64,000 nt of DNA from Salinigranum marinum (GTDB taxonomy: Archaea > Halobacteriota > Halobacteria > Halobacteriales > Haloferacaceae), in the NCBI RefSeq assembly GCF_024228675.1, contig NZ_CP100461.1, positions 1,240,001-1,304,000 of the forward strand, read 5' to 3'. Below the pieces are notes generated by a model, which ran no database searches, was not told the origin of the DNA, and saw only the letters and a program-made list of their open reading frames with translations. Numbering within the stretch: the first letter of the stretch is position 1; each line of letters starts with the position of its first letter. Both the position numbers and the translations under genes were made by a program. Positions 16,244 to 23,409 of this stretch are shown here, piece after piece.

Positions 16244-16708
16244 ATGGTCTCCGACCCACCCGCGTCCCTCCGCGACCGCCTCGAAGCCACCTTCTGGGAA
16301 CGCCACGCGAACCCCTGGAGCGCCGGCACCCGCTTTCTCACGATGCCCGCGTTGCTGTACGCGATCTACACGCGTGACCGCCGCCTGTTCGCCGCCGTCG
16401 TCGCGTTCACCGTCGTCAACCCCGTTCTCTTCCCGCGCCCCGAACGGACCGACTCGTGGCTCTCCCGGATCGTCCTCGCCGAGCGCGAGTGGCTCGGCGA
16501 CGAGAGGGGAACGATGGGTCTGGACTACCCCAACGTGCTCAACCTCCTGAACGTCCCGGCGACGCTGGTCGCGCTCTGGGCCGCCTGGCGACGGAGACCC
16601 CTCGGAGCTCTCGTGGCGTGTGTGGCCGCGATGGGACTCAAGATCTGGTGGGTCGACGCGATCATCCGGCGAACCGACGCGGGCCGAAGCGGGCAGTGGG
16701 CCGAGTGA
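16244..16708 (+). CDS. DUF6653-like small membrane protein
   Basis: A 154-residue protein starting at 16244 after a TATA box. It opens with a conserved-looking segment TFWERHANPWSAGTRFLTMP, then hydrophobic stretches around LLYAIYTRDRRLFAAVVAF, VLNLLNVPATLVALWAAW and LGALVACVAAMGLKIWW, so three or four membrane segments. The WERHANPWS motif matches my memory of the haloarchaeal DUF6653 family, whose function is unknown. It lies between aroC (divergent, 151 bases) and the tRNA-Trp gene (convergent). Confidence 0.7.
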   Translation: MVSDPPASLRDRLEATFWERHANPWSAGTRFLTMPALLYAIYTRDRRLFAAVVAFTVVNPVLFPRPERTDSWLSRIVLAEREWLGDERGTMGLDYPNVLNLLNVPATLVALWAAWRRRPLGALVACVAAMGLKIWWVDAIIRRTDAGRSGQWAE

Positions 16709-16744
16709 ACGGTGCGTCGCTGGCTGTCGGTACGTTACAGAGAC

Positions 16745-16768
16745 GTGGGGTCGGAGGGATCGTGAACC
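16745..16768. repeat. Imperfect copy of the 3' end of the tRNA-Trp gene
   Basis: Bases 16745-16760 (GTGGGGTCGGAGGGAT) are identical to 16889-16904, the 3' acceptor and T-arm end of the tRNA-Trp gene. Similarity continues with one indel through GAACC to 16768. The copy lies 144 bases away in the same orientation. Such short duplications of a tRNA 3' end are the classic trace of tRNA-targeting integrases. A further tRNA-like fragment on the plus strand, GGGTTCAAATCC, occurs at 16797-16808. Confidence 0.6.
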
Positions 16769-16889
16769 GCGAGGACTTCGCGTCGCTCGCCCGCTGGGTT
16801 CAAATCCTCTTCGTCAACGACTGAGCGCGCTCACGGTGAGCGAGCGCACGCTATGCGGTGCTCGCCGTGTGGTTCGCGTGAAAAGGGAG

Positions 16890-17066
16890 TGGGGTCGGAG
16901 GGATTTGAACCCCCGATCGACTGATATCTCCGGTCGCGCCTCGGTCCTCCAGAGGGTCGTCAACACGACCGATGATCAGTCGGTCGCTCGGTATATCAGT
17001 CTGGAGTGTCGTCACCGGGCGGTAGCCTCTGGAGTCAGTCGCCATGCCGGGCTTGGCCACGACCCC
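16890..17066 (-). tRNA. tRNA-Trp (CCA anticodon) with a 103-nt intron
   Basis: Exon 1 is 17066-17029 and exon 2 is 16925-16890; the spliced tRNA is 74 nt with no encoded 3' CCA. The acceptor stem GGGGTCG pairs with CGACCCC, with discriminator A. The anticodon arm is ACTGA / CTCCAGA / TCAGT, giving anticodon CCA. The T arm is GGGGG-TTCAAAT-CCCTC. The intron (17028-16926) is exactly 103 nt and splits the gene after position 37, the canonical haloarchaeal site. In known halophiles this intron is a box C/D guide RNA that directs 2'-O-methylation of its own pre-tRNA. Here candidate boxes are C (GTGACGA), D' (CTGA) and C' (TGACGA), and CTCTGGAG (16954-16947) is antisense to the anticodon loop. Splicing needs the bulge-helix-bulge endonuclease. 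Confidence 0.95.
16926..17028 (-). ncRNA. tRNA-Trp intron, candidate box C/D guide RNA
   Basis: 103 nt between the anticodon-loop exons. It contains GTGACGA near 17016-17010 (box C-like), CTGA after an ACTCCAGA element (box D'-like), TGACGA near 16962-16957 (box C'-like), and an 8-nt antisense of the anticodon loop. This agrees with the guide role established for haloarchaeal tRNA-Trp introns; box D is not a clean CTGA here. Confidence 0.65.
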
Positions 17067-17090
17067 TGCGCTCTCCCGTAAGCCGATTCG

Positions 17091-17100
17091 GTTAAAAGGA
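17091..17100 (-). promoter_or_regulatory. TATA box for tRNA-Trp
   Basis: On the minus strand CCTTTTAACC lies about 28 bases before the first tRNA nucleotide at 17066. Confidence 0.5.
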
Positions 17101-17112
17101 CTTTCGGTTCGG

Positions 17113-17337
17113 TTAGGTTCGGTCCGCCTCTTTCCAGTCGCAGTCCTGGCACTTGTAGCCCGTGACGAACTCCGTGACGGAGGGCATGTAACCGACCGAG
17201 AGGACGTTCCCGCCGCAGTCGGGGCAGTCGCGATCGGCGTCTTCGATCCCGTCGGTCTCCATCGGGCGCGACCCCTCGACGAGTTCCGCGAGTTTGTCCG
17301 GCGTGACCATCCGACCCTGCACGACGCGATTGCTCAT
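17113..17337 (-). CDS. DUF5795-like zinc-ribbon protein
   Basis: A 74-residue protein. Two CxxC knuckles (CPDCGGNVLSVGY and YKCQDCDWKEADR) form a zinc-ribbon-like C-terminus, after an N-terminal helix VVQGRMVTPDKLAELVEG. The pattern fits the haloarchaeal DUF5795 family, of unknown function; small single zinc-ribbon proteins of halophiles often act in regulation or as adaptors. It is transcribed toward tRNA-Trp on the same strand, and its stop lies 46 bases before the tRNA 5' end. It is 58 bases downstream of the YjbQ gene, also on the minus strand. Confidence 0.8.
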   Translation of the reverse strand: MSNRVVQGRMVTPDKLAELVEGSRPMETDGIEDADRDCPDCGGNVLSVGYMPSVTEFVTGYKCQDCDWKEADRT

Positions 17338-17395
17338 ATCTCGAGAAGGAGAGCCGCGTAAGTAAGCCTTCGTCCTCGTCGGACCGGGAATCGGT

Positions 17396-17791
17396 TCAGC
17401 CGACGACGACCCGAAGCGTCCGGTCGCGCGGGCCGTCGCACTCCACGAGGAGCACCGACTGCCACCGCCCGAGTGCGAGGTCGCCGTCGACGACCGGGAC
17501 CGAGACGCTGTTGCCGAGCAGGAGCGCCCGGAGGTGGGAGTCGGCGTTGCCGTCGAGGGTGTCGTGGTCCCAGCCCTCGTCGGGGACGAGGTCGCCGAGG
17601 AAGGATTCGACGTCGCCGAGGAGCCGTGATTCGGCCTCGTTGACCACGAGACCGGCCGTGGTGTGGTCGACGAAGACGGTACAGACGCGCTCGCCGCCGT
17701 CGACGCCGGCGTCGGCGACGGCCTCGCGAACCGCGTCGGTCACGTCGACGACGGTCAACCGGGCGTCGGTCGAGACGGTCAGTCGGGTCAT
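17396..17791 (-). CDS. YjbQ / UPF0047 family protein
   Basis: A 131-residue protein of the expected family length. Conserved residues are visible in VFVDHTTAGLVVNEAE (His and Glu), LDGNADSHLRALLLGNSV, and GRWQSVLLVECDGPRDRTL. The family is a small beta-fold protein with a metal-like site; members have been linked to side activity in thiamine phosphate synthesis, but the true role is uncertain. It lies in a run of minus-strand small genes with the DUF5795-like and DUF5794-like genes. Confidence 0.9.
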   Translation of the reverse strand: MTRLTVSTDARLTVVDVTDAVREAVADAGVDGGERVCTVFVDHTTAGLVVNEAESRLLGDVESFLGDLVPDEGWDHDTLDGNADSHLRALLLGNSVSVPVVDGDLALGRWQSVLLVECDGPRDRTLRVVVG

Positions 17792-17866
17792 GATCGGTGT
17801 AGGCCCCCCGAGCGAATGTCTCTTGTCACCGCCAGCCGCAGAGGGTCGGGGGCCGCCAGTCGGCGC

Positions 17867-18808
17867 TCAGAGCCACGGGAGCCGGGAGTCCTCGCTGCTG
17901 GGGTAGCGGTAGGCGTCCCCGTCGGCGTCGTGAGCCGAGTCCCCGTCACCGCCGTCGGCGACGACCGACGCGGCGGGCGAGGTCGCCGACCCCGAGGAGG
18001 GCGTCGAATCGGCCGAATCGCCGTCGACTGCCGGAGCCTCGTCGTCGTCGACGTCGTTTGCCTTCACCGGCGCGGTCGAGCCGTCGGGATCGAACGAGAA
18101 CACCGCCGTGACGACGAGGACGCCGAGGGCGACCGGCGCTTCGGTCGGCATGAGCTCCAGGACCGACAGCGCGAGCATCCCCAGCGCGACCGAGGAGCCG
18201 AAGCGGAACCGATCGATGTCGACCGCACCGCGGAGCTGCGGGCCCGCGAGGGCGACAGCGAGCGCGAACCCGACGCCGACGCCGGCGGTCGCCGCGGCCT
18301 TCGCCACCAGCACGGGATCGGTCGTGACCGCTACGTCGAGGCCCCCGGGCTGGAAGCTGGCGACGAGACCCAGCCCGATGATGACTGCCGGGCGCGGGAG
18401 GTACTCCCCGACCCTCGCGGACGCGGTCTTCGCCGCCACGGCGACGATGACCAGGCCGGCGAAGCGCTGGAACGTCGGCATATCGAGCATGCTCGCGATC
18501 GTGGGTGCGAGCGCGGCTTCCAGCGCCGCGATCGGGATGAGCACGAGCCCCAGCAGGAGGATGGACGGGACGATCTCCCGCGGCGAGTCGTCCATCTCCG
18601 CGAGGATCACCGCAACGGTCGCGGAGCCGCCGAACACCAAGAGACCGGTCTCGAGGATACCGAAGGGGTACGTCAGCGCACCCGCGAGGACGAGCGCGGG
18701 GAAGATGCCGTCGATGAGGGGCAACGCCATCACCGTCGCGAGCAGGCGGGTCGCACTACCGACCTGCCGCTCGATGGTGAGGGCGATCGGGTGCCGAGAG
18801 ACGCTCAT
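17867..18808 (-). CDS. DUF5794-like membrane protein
   Basis: A 313-residue protein. Residues 1-230 are strongly hydrophobic with roughly seven or eight membrane segments (for example LLATVMALPLIDGIFPALVL, GLLVFGGSATVAVILAEMDD, PSILLLGLVLIPIAALEAAL). The last 75 residues are an acidic, Ser/Asp/Ala-rich tail that is probably cytoplasmic and disordered. The N-terminal block with PLIDGIFPALVLAGAL and AVILAEMDDSPRE matches the haloarchaeal DUF5794 family in my memory; function unknown. It is divergent from guaB across a long non-coding stretch. Confidence 0.8.
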   Translation of the reverse strand: MSVSRHPIALTIERQVGSATRLLATVMALPLIDGIFPALVLAGALTYPFGILETGLLVFGGSATVAVILAEMDDSPREIVPSILLLGLVLIPIAALEAALAPTIASMLDMPTFQRFAGLVIVAVAAKTASARVGEYLPRPAVIIGLGLVASFQPGGLDVAVTTDPVLVAKAAATAGVGVGFALAVALAGPQLRGAVDIDRFRFGSSVALGMLALSVLELMPTEAPVALGVLVVTAVFSFDPDGSTAPVKANDVDDDEAPAVDGDSADSTPSSGSATSPAASVVADGGDGDSAHDADGDAYRYPSSEDSRLPWL

Positions 18809-19376
18809 CTCACGTCAGCGGCCGTCACCAACGGCCGAACGGCGATGCGGGCGCAAGCCCGACCCGGACTCCCGCGGGACCTGCCACGAGTTCTGGCCGT
18901 TGGCGTGTTTAAATGTGCGCTCCATCGCTGTAAAGAAACGGCTGCCGGAGACCTGGGTCGACTGACCGGCACTGCGCGTCGCGATGGAACGCTCGGAGTC
19001 CATGTGCGAAAGAAGCCGGACTGGCATATTAAACGTTGTGTGGGAGACGTCCGCACCTAGCAGTAGAACCGTCGGCACATCTGCGCTCGACCGAACGATC
19101 GTCACCGAACGGCCGTGCGGTCCGACGAACTCTCGGTTCGGGGCCGACGGCTCCGCAAGAATTGCTCCGACCGTGAGCCGTCGGCTCAGAGGAGCGACCC
19201 GCCCGCTGCCGCCGTCACGGCCCGGGGGAGCGACAGCGGCAGCGTTCGGTCGCCGACGCGACCGCCGTCGGAGCGACTGTCCACACGAGTGCATATTCGC
19301 CGGTGAGTGAGTGGCACGGCTACCCATACACGTGCCTTCTCGCAACGCTTTTGTCGCCCGCTCGTCGACGGTTTAT
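18809..19376. other. Long non-coding gap upstream of guaB
   Basis: 568 bases with no supportable protein gene. It has two isolated AT-rich steps, GTGTTTAAATGTG near 18906 and GGCATATTAAACG near 19021, and a third, GTGCATATTCGCC, near 19290. These could be promoters of the flanking divergent genes with long leaders, or of an unannotated small RNA. The open frames that cross it have no family resemblance and no clear start signal. Confidence 0.5.
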
Positions 19377-20870
19377 ATGGCGAAGGACGCTAACCTTGGA
19401 CCCTTCTCGGAGAAACTCCGCGAGCCGGAGGCGTTGACGTTCGACGACGTCCTCCTCCGGCCGATGGAGTCGCGGGTCGAACCGGACGACGCCGACGTCG
19501 CGACCCGCGTCTCGAAGCACGTCTCGCTGAACATCCCAGTGCTGTCGGCCGCGATGGACACCGTCACCGAGGCCGAGATGGCCATCGGGATGGCTCGCAA
19601 CGGCGGCCTCGGCGTGCTCCACCGCAACATGAGCGTCGAGGAGACGGCGGCGCAGGTCAAGGCCGTCAAGCGCGCGGACGAGCTGTTCATCCGGCGTGAG
19701 GACGTCGTCACGGCCTCGCCGACGCAGACCGTCCGCGAGGTGGACGAGATGATGGAGCGCGCCGGCGTCTCCGGTGCCCCCGTCGTCGACGACGCCGACA
19801 AAGTGTTGGGAATCATCTCGGGGACCGACATCCGCCCGTTCCTCGAGGTCGGCGAGTCCGACCAGGTCCGCGAGGCGATGACGGACGAGGTCATCACGGC
19901 GACGACGGACGTCACCGCCCGCGAGGCGCTCGAACTGATGTACGACCACAAGATCGAACGTGTCCCCATCGTCGACGACGCCGACGGGCTCGTGGGGCTC
20001 GTCACCATGCAGGGGATCCTCCAGCGCCGCGAGCACGAGGAGGCCGCTCGCGACGACGAGGGGCGGCTCCGGGTCGGCGTCGCCGTCGGCCCCTTCGAGG
20101 AAGAGCGCGCCGTCGCCGCGGACGAGGCCGACGCGGACGTGCTGTTCATCGACTGCGCGCACGCCCACAACATGAACGTCCTCGACTCGGCGCGAGCCAT
20201 CAAGGGCGAGGTCGACGCCGACGTCGTCGTCGGCAACATCGGCACCCGGGAGGCCGCAGAAGCGTGCGTCGACTTCGCCGACGGCGTCAAGGTGGGGATC
20301 GGCCCCGGCTCGATCTGTACCACGCGCGTCGTCACCGGTGCGGGCATGCCGCAGATCACGGCCGTCTCCGAGGTGGCAGACGTCGCCTCGGCGGCCGGCG
20401 TCCCGGTCATCGCCGACGGCGGTATCCGATACTCGGGAGACGCGATCAAGGCGGTCGCCGCCGGCGCGGACGCCGTCATGCTGGGGTCGTACTTCGCGGG
20501 CACCGAGGAGGCACCCGGCCGCGTGATCACGATGAACGGCAAGAAGTACAAACAGTACCGCGGGATGGGCTCGGTCGGTGCGATGCGCTCGGGCGGCGGC
20601 GACCGCTACCTCAAGGACGCCGACGAGGACGAGGGGTTCGTCCCGGAAGGCGTCGAAGCTGCCACGCCGTACAAGGGGACGCTCGCGTCCGAGCTCCACC
20701 AGTTAGTGGGAGGAATGAAGTCGGGGATGGGCTACGTCGGTGCGGAGAGCCTCTCCGGCTTCAAGGAGCGGGCGCGGTTCGTCCGGGTCTCCGCGGCGGG
20801 CCAGACCGAGGGTCACCCCCACGACGTGATGATCACCGACGAGGCCCCCAACTACAGCCCCGATCAGTAA
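19377..20870 (+). CDS. guaB: IMP dehydrogenase
   Basis: A 497-residue enzyme. N-terminal FSEKLREPEALTFDDVLLRP is typical of archaeal IMPDH. The barrel is interrupted at about residues 100-225 by two CBS domains (ADELFIRREDVVTASPTQTV, VREAMTDEVITATTDVTARE). The catalytic cysteine is C314 in GPGSICTTRVVTG, with ADGGIRYSGDAIKAVAAGA and the flap region YRGMGSVGAM following. It oxidises IMP to XMP with NAD, the committed step to GMP. The start at 19377 (MAKDANLG) fits family N-termini better than an in-frame ATG further upstream. It is monocistronic; the purine route at the far end of the window is catabolic and unlinked. Confidence 0.95.
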   Translation: MAKDANLGPFSEKLREPEALTFDDVLLRPMESRVEPDDADVATRVSKHVSLNIPVLSAAMDTVTEAEMAIGMARNGGLGVLHRNMSVEETAAQVKAVKRADELFIRREDVVTASPTQTVREVDEMMERAGVSGAPVVDDADKVLGIISGTDIRPFLEVGESDQVREAMTDEVITATTDVTAREALELMYDHKIERVPIVDDADGLVGLVTMQGILQRREHEEAARDDEGRLRVGVAVGPFEEERAVAADEADADVLFIDCAHAHNMNVLDSARAIKGEVDADVVVGNIGTREAAEACVDFADGVKVGIGPGSICTTRVVTGAGMPQITAVSEVADVASAAGVPVIADGGIRYSGDAIKAVAAGADAVMLGSYFAGTEEAPGRVITMNGKKYKQYRGMGSVGAMRSGGGDRYLKDADEDEGFVPEGVEAATPYKGTLASELHQLVGGMKSGMGYVGAESLSGFKERARFVRVSAAGQTEGHPHDVMITDEAPNYSPDQ

Positions 20871-21120
20871 CGCGAATTCGATCGGTCACCCCCGTATGGG
20901 GTGACGGCGGCGACGGGGCCGGGGCAGCGGGCTAATCGTACTCCGACCGCCGCCGCGGGGTGGTCGTGCGCGGCGGTAGGGCTGTGGGAGGCCGACGGCA
21001 GATCCCTCGCTCGGCCATTGCAGACACGGAACCTCACGGATCGCGTGAACGAACAGTCCGAGCCCACGGCGCCCTAGCGACCCCGTCCTGCGGTTCTGAT
21101 AGGTCGTAAACGAGTAAGGA

Positions 21121-21134
21121 AGATTATTAATATC
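21121..21134 (+). promoter_or_regulatory. TATA region of the TrmB-family gene
   Basis: AGATTATTAATATC ends about 25 bases before the ATG at 21159. Confidence 0.45.
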
Positions 21135-21158
21135 TGGTTCCGTGGTGGTATACGTTCG

Positions 21159-22238
21159 ATGAACACGGCCGAACTCCGCGCGGCACTCGAAGAGGCTGGT
21201 CTCTCGCAGTACCAAGCGGAGGCGTACAACACGCTTCTTCAGCTCGGTGCCGCGAGCGCGACCGAGATCGCCGACGCCTGTGCGGTTCCGACCGCTCGCA
21301 TCTACGACGTGCTTCGCGATCTCGAGTCGAAAGGGTACATCGAGACGTACGAGCAGGACAGCTTGCACGCGCGGGCGCGGAATCCCGACGAGGTGCTTGA
21401 CGACCTCAGGGAGCGTGCGACGCTCCTGACCGACGCCGCGGAGGAGATCGAAGAACGGTGGGAGGAGCCGGCGGTCGACACCCACAAGGTGAGCATCGTC
21501 AAGCGGTTCGACACGGTCTTCGACCGGGCGGCGGCGCTCATCAGCGAGGCGCAAAACGAGGTGCAGCTCGCGGTGACGCCGTCGCAGTTCGAGGAACTCC
21601 GTCCCGCGCTCCGGCGAGCGTACGACAACGGTGCGATCATCAAGCTGTCGCTACACACGGACGAAGAGAGCAGGACGATCCCCAATGGGGCGTCGTTCGA
21701 CGGGATCGTGACCGAGGTCCGCCACCGGACGCTGCCGACCCCGTTCGTCGCGCTGGTCGACCGGACCGACACGTGTTTCGCACCCCACGCCCACTCGCTG
21801 AACCAGTACGGCGTGCTGGTCAACGACTACACGCTCACCTACGTCTTCCACTGGTACTTCCTCACCTGCCTCTGGGAGGTGTGGGACACCGTCTACTCGT
21901 CGCGGTCGGCGTCGCTGCCCCTGGACTACGCCGACATCCGCCACTGCGTCCGCGAGATCGAGCCGCTGTTGAGCGACGGCGGGCGGGTCCGCGTCGCGGT
22001 CGAGGGGTTCGACACGGAGACGGGCAAGTCGATCTCGTTCGTGGGCGACGTCACGGACGTCCAGTACTCCGGGGGGACGTCGTCGAACGGCGCGCCGGCG
22101 CTGTCACAGCTCGCGGGGCAGGTCAGTCTGTCGGTCATCTCGGGCGGGCGAGTGTACCGCGTCGGCGGGTGGGGTGCGGTGCTCGAAGACGTCGAAGCGA
22201 CGCGAATAACCGTTAGAGAGGTAACAGGAGTCAGTTGA
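21159..22238 (+). CDS. TrmB family transcriptional regulator
   Basis: A 359-residue regulator. The N-terminal winged helix (LEEAGLSQYQAEAYNTLLQL, ATEIADACAVPTARIYDVLR) is followed by a helix-linked TrmB sensor domain (VSIVKRFDTVFDRAAALISE, QLAVTPSQFEELRPALRRAY) and a C-terminal beta domain (VRVAVEGFDTETG, GGRVYRVGGWG). The architecture and length match haloarchaeal TrmB proteins, which bind sugars or other metabolites and activate or repress metabolic promoters. No sugar genes lie next to it; the following genes are a response regulator and the caspase-like module, so its targets are open. Confidence 0.92.
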   Translation: MNTAELRAALEEAGLSQYQAEAYNTLLQLGAASATEIADACAVPTARIYDVLRDLESKGYIETYEQDSLHARARNPDEVLDDLRERATLLTDAAEEIEERWEEPAVDTHKVSIVKRFDTVFDRAAALISEAQNEVQLAVTPSQFEELRPALRRAYDNGAIIKLSLHTDEESRTIPNGASFDGIVTEVRHRTLPTPFVALVDRTDTCFAPHAHSLNQYGVLVNDYTLTYVFHWYFLTCLWEVWDTVYSSRSASLPLDYADIRHCVREIEPLLSDGGRVRVAVEGFDTETGKSISFVGDVTDVQYSGGTSSNGAPALSQLAGQVSLSVISGGRVYRVGGWGAVLEDVEATRITVREVTGVS

Positions 22239-22404
22239 GCGATGGGTAGCTATATGTGGTCCCCTCCACGAAATACGACACTGATGCGAACGCCGTCTCC
22301 GGGGTCCGAGGTGACAATCCAACCCCCGAACCGGGTGGTACAGTCGTACCGTCCCGGCACGATCGAACCTCTCGACCACTCGGACGCCACCACGAACCCA
22401 ACCC

Positions 22405-23010
22405 ATGAATGACGAAACACCCGTCGTTCTCATCGTCGAAGACGAGCCTGATCTCGCGGATCTGTACGCGACGTGGCTCGACGGCGAGTACCAGGTCCGT
22501 GTCGCGTACGGGGGTCGGGAGGCACTCGAGGAACTCGACGAGGACGTCTCGGTCGTACTCTTGGACCGGCGCATGCCGGATCTGTCGGGCGACGAGGCCC
22601 TCGCGGAGATCCGCTCCCGCGGGTTCGACTGTCGCGTCGCGATGGTGACGGCCGTCGAACCCGACTTCGACATCGTCGCGATGGGCTTCGACGACTACCT
22701 CGTCAAGCCCGTCTCGAAAGACGCCCTCCACCAGACCGTCTCGAACCTCCTGCTCCGCAACGCGTACGACTCCGGCGTGCAGGAGCTGTTCTCCTTGGCC
22801 TCGAAGAAGGCGCTGTTGGAGGCCGAGAAGGGGCCGACCGCGCTCAGCGATAGCGAGGAGTACCAGGAGCTCGACGAACAGCTCGCGGAGCTCCGCCAGG
22901 AACTCGACGAGACGCTCGGGCAGTTCGACGAGGGCGACGAGATCTCCGCGCTCTACCACGACATCGGTCGGGGCGTCGAGGACGAAGACGGCACCTCCGA
23001 CCCGTTCTGA
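22405..23010 (+). CDS. Response regulator with receiver and HalX domains
   Basis: A 201-residue protein. Receiver domain, residues 7-120: acidic pocket VEDEPD, phosphorylated aspartate D54 in VLLDRRMPDLSG, conserved Thr in VTAVEP and K101 in DYLVKPVSK. The C-terminal part (about 125-190) is the helical HalX domain (LFSLASKKALLEAEKG, then a coiled-coil-like ELDEQLAELRQELDETLGQF). It has no DNA-binding domain, so it probably relays by protein contact. No histidine kinase gene is adjacent. It lies between the TrmB gene and the DUF7503-like peptide, all on the plus strand. Confidence 0.93.
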   Translation: MNDETPVVLIVEDEPDLADLYATWLDGEYQVRVAYGGREALEELDEDVSVVLLDRRMPDLSGDEALAEIRSRGFDCRVAMVTAVEPDFDIVAMGFDDYLVKPVSKDALHQTVSNLLLRNAYDSGVQELFSLASKKALLEAEKGPTALSDSEEYQELDEQLAELRQELDETLGQFDEGDEISALYHDIGRGVEDEDGTSDPF

Positions 23011-23171
23011 CCGACGCGCCGACTCCACGGCCCGCGTTCGACGGCGTTCGGCCGACCGGCACTTTTTCACCGCCTTCGGAGGCGAGACCTATCCGTGAGC
23101 TGATCATAGAACCGACAGAGAGCGCCTCGAACACGCACCGACCCTGAGAGCCGCTGGGATTCTGCCTGAGC

Positions 23172-23255
23172 GTTTAGTGACATATAATAATCTGTTAATT
23201 AAATTAATTTAGTATCAGAACTGTAAGAAAATATTTATTTAATCGCCGGGCGATT
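23172..23255 (+). promoter_or_regulatory. AT-rich promoter island with a 15-bp palindromic operator candidate
   Basis: An unusually AT-rich stretch with several TATA-like steps ends in ATATTTATTTAA (23231-23242), which lies about 27 bases before the ATG at 23269. Overlapping its 3' edge is a perfect inverted repeat, AATCGCC-G-GGCGATT (23241-23255), exactly where a repressor would block initiation. The TATA call is firm; the operator is inferred. Confidence 0.6.
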
Positions 23256-23268
23256 GTCAACGTGTATC

Positions 23269-23409
23269 ATGTCGGATGACAACTCCGCGCTGGTGTCCTA
23301 CCTCACGGACAACCCGCGCATGATGGGTGCACTGTTCACGATCGTCCTGCTGCTGTCGCAAGCCGGAGGCGCGCTCGCCAGTAACGCGAGCACGACCGCC
23401 GGGCCGTAA
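23269..23409 (+). CDS. DUF7503-like 46-residue membrane peptide
   Basis: A small gene read as MSDDNSALVSYLTDNP, then RMMGALFTIVLLLSQAGGAL, then ASNASTTAGP. A short acidic N-terminus is followed by one hydrophobic segment (about residues 18-37) that could span the membrane, and a short Ser/Thr-rich tail; the end of the hydrophobic segment (GALA) could also be a cleavage site. The NPRMMGxLFTxxLLLSQAG pattern fits what I remember of the haloarchaeal DUF7503 family, function unknown. A strong TATA box and a palindromic operator candidate sit directly upstream. Its TAA (23407-23409) directly abuts the stop codon of the convergent caspase-like gene. Confidence 0.8.
   Translation: MSDDNSALVSYLTDNPRMMGALFTIVLLLSQAGGALASNASTTAGP

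Noticed and set aside
16797-16825. A second tRNA gene on the plus strand
   Set aside because: Only a T-arm-like GGGTTCAAATCC is present; no acceptor, D or anticodon arms can be paired. Treated as a tRNA-like fragment.
18984-19310. Possible 108-codon plus-strand gene upstream of guaB
   Set aside because: Basic and Arg/Ser-rich composition unlike halophile proteins, no family resemblance and no promoter or start signal.
19371-19378. TTTATAT next to the guaB start as its TATA box
   Set aside because: It touches the ATG (19377) itself, far closer than the 25-30 bases needed. If it is a TATA box the gene would have to start downstream, but the protein N-terminus fits family members from 19377.
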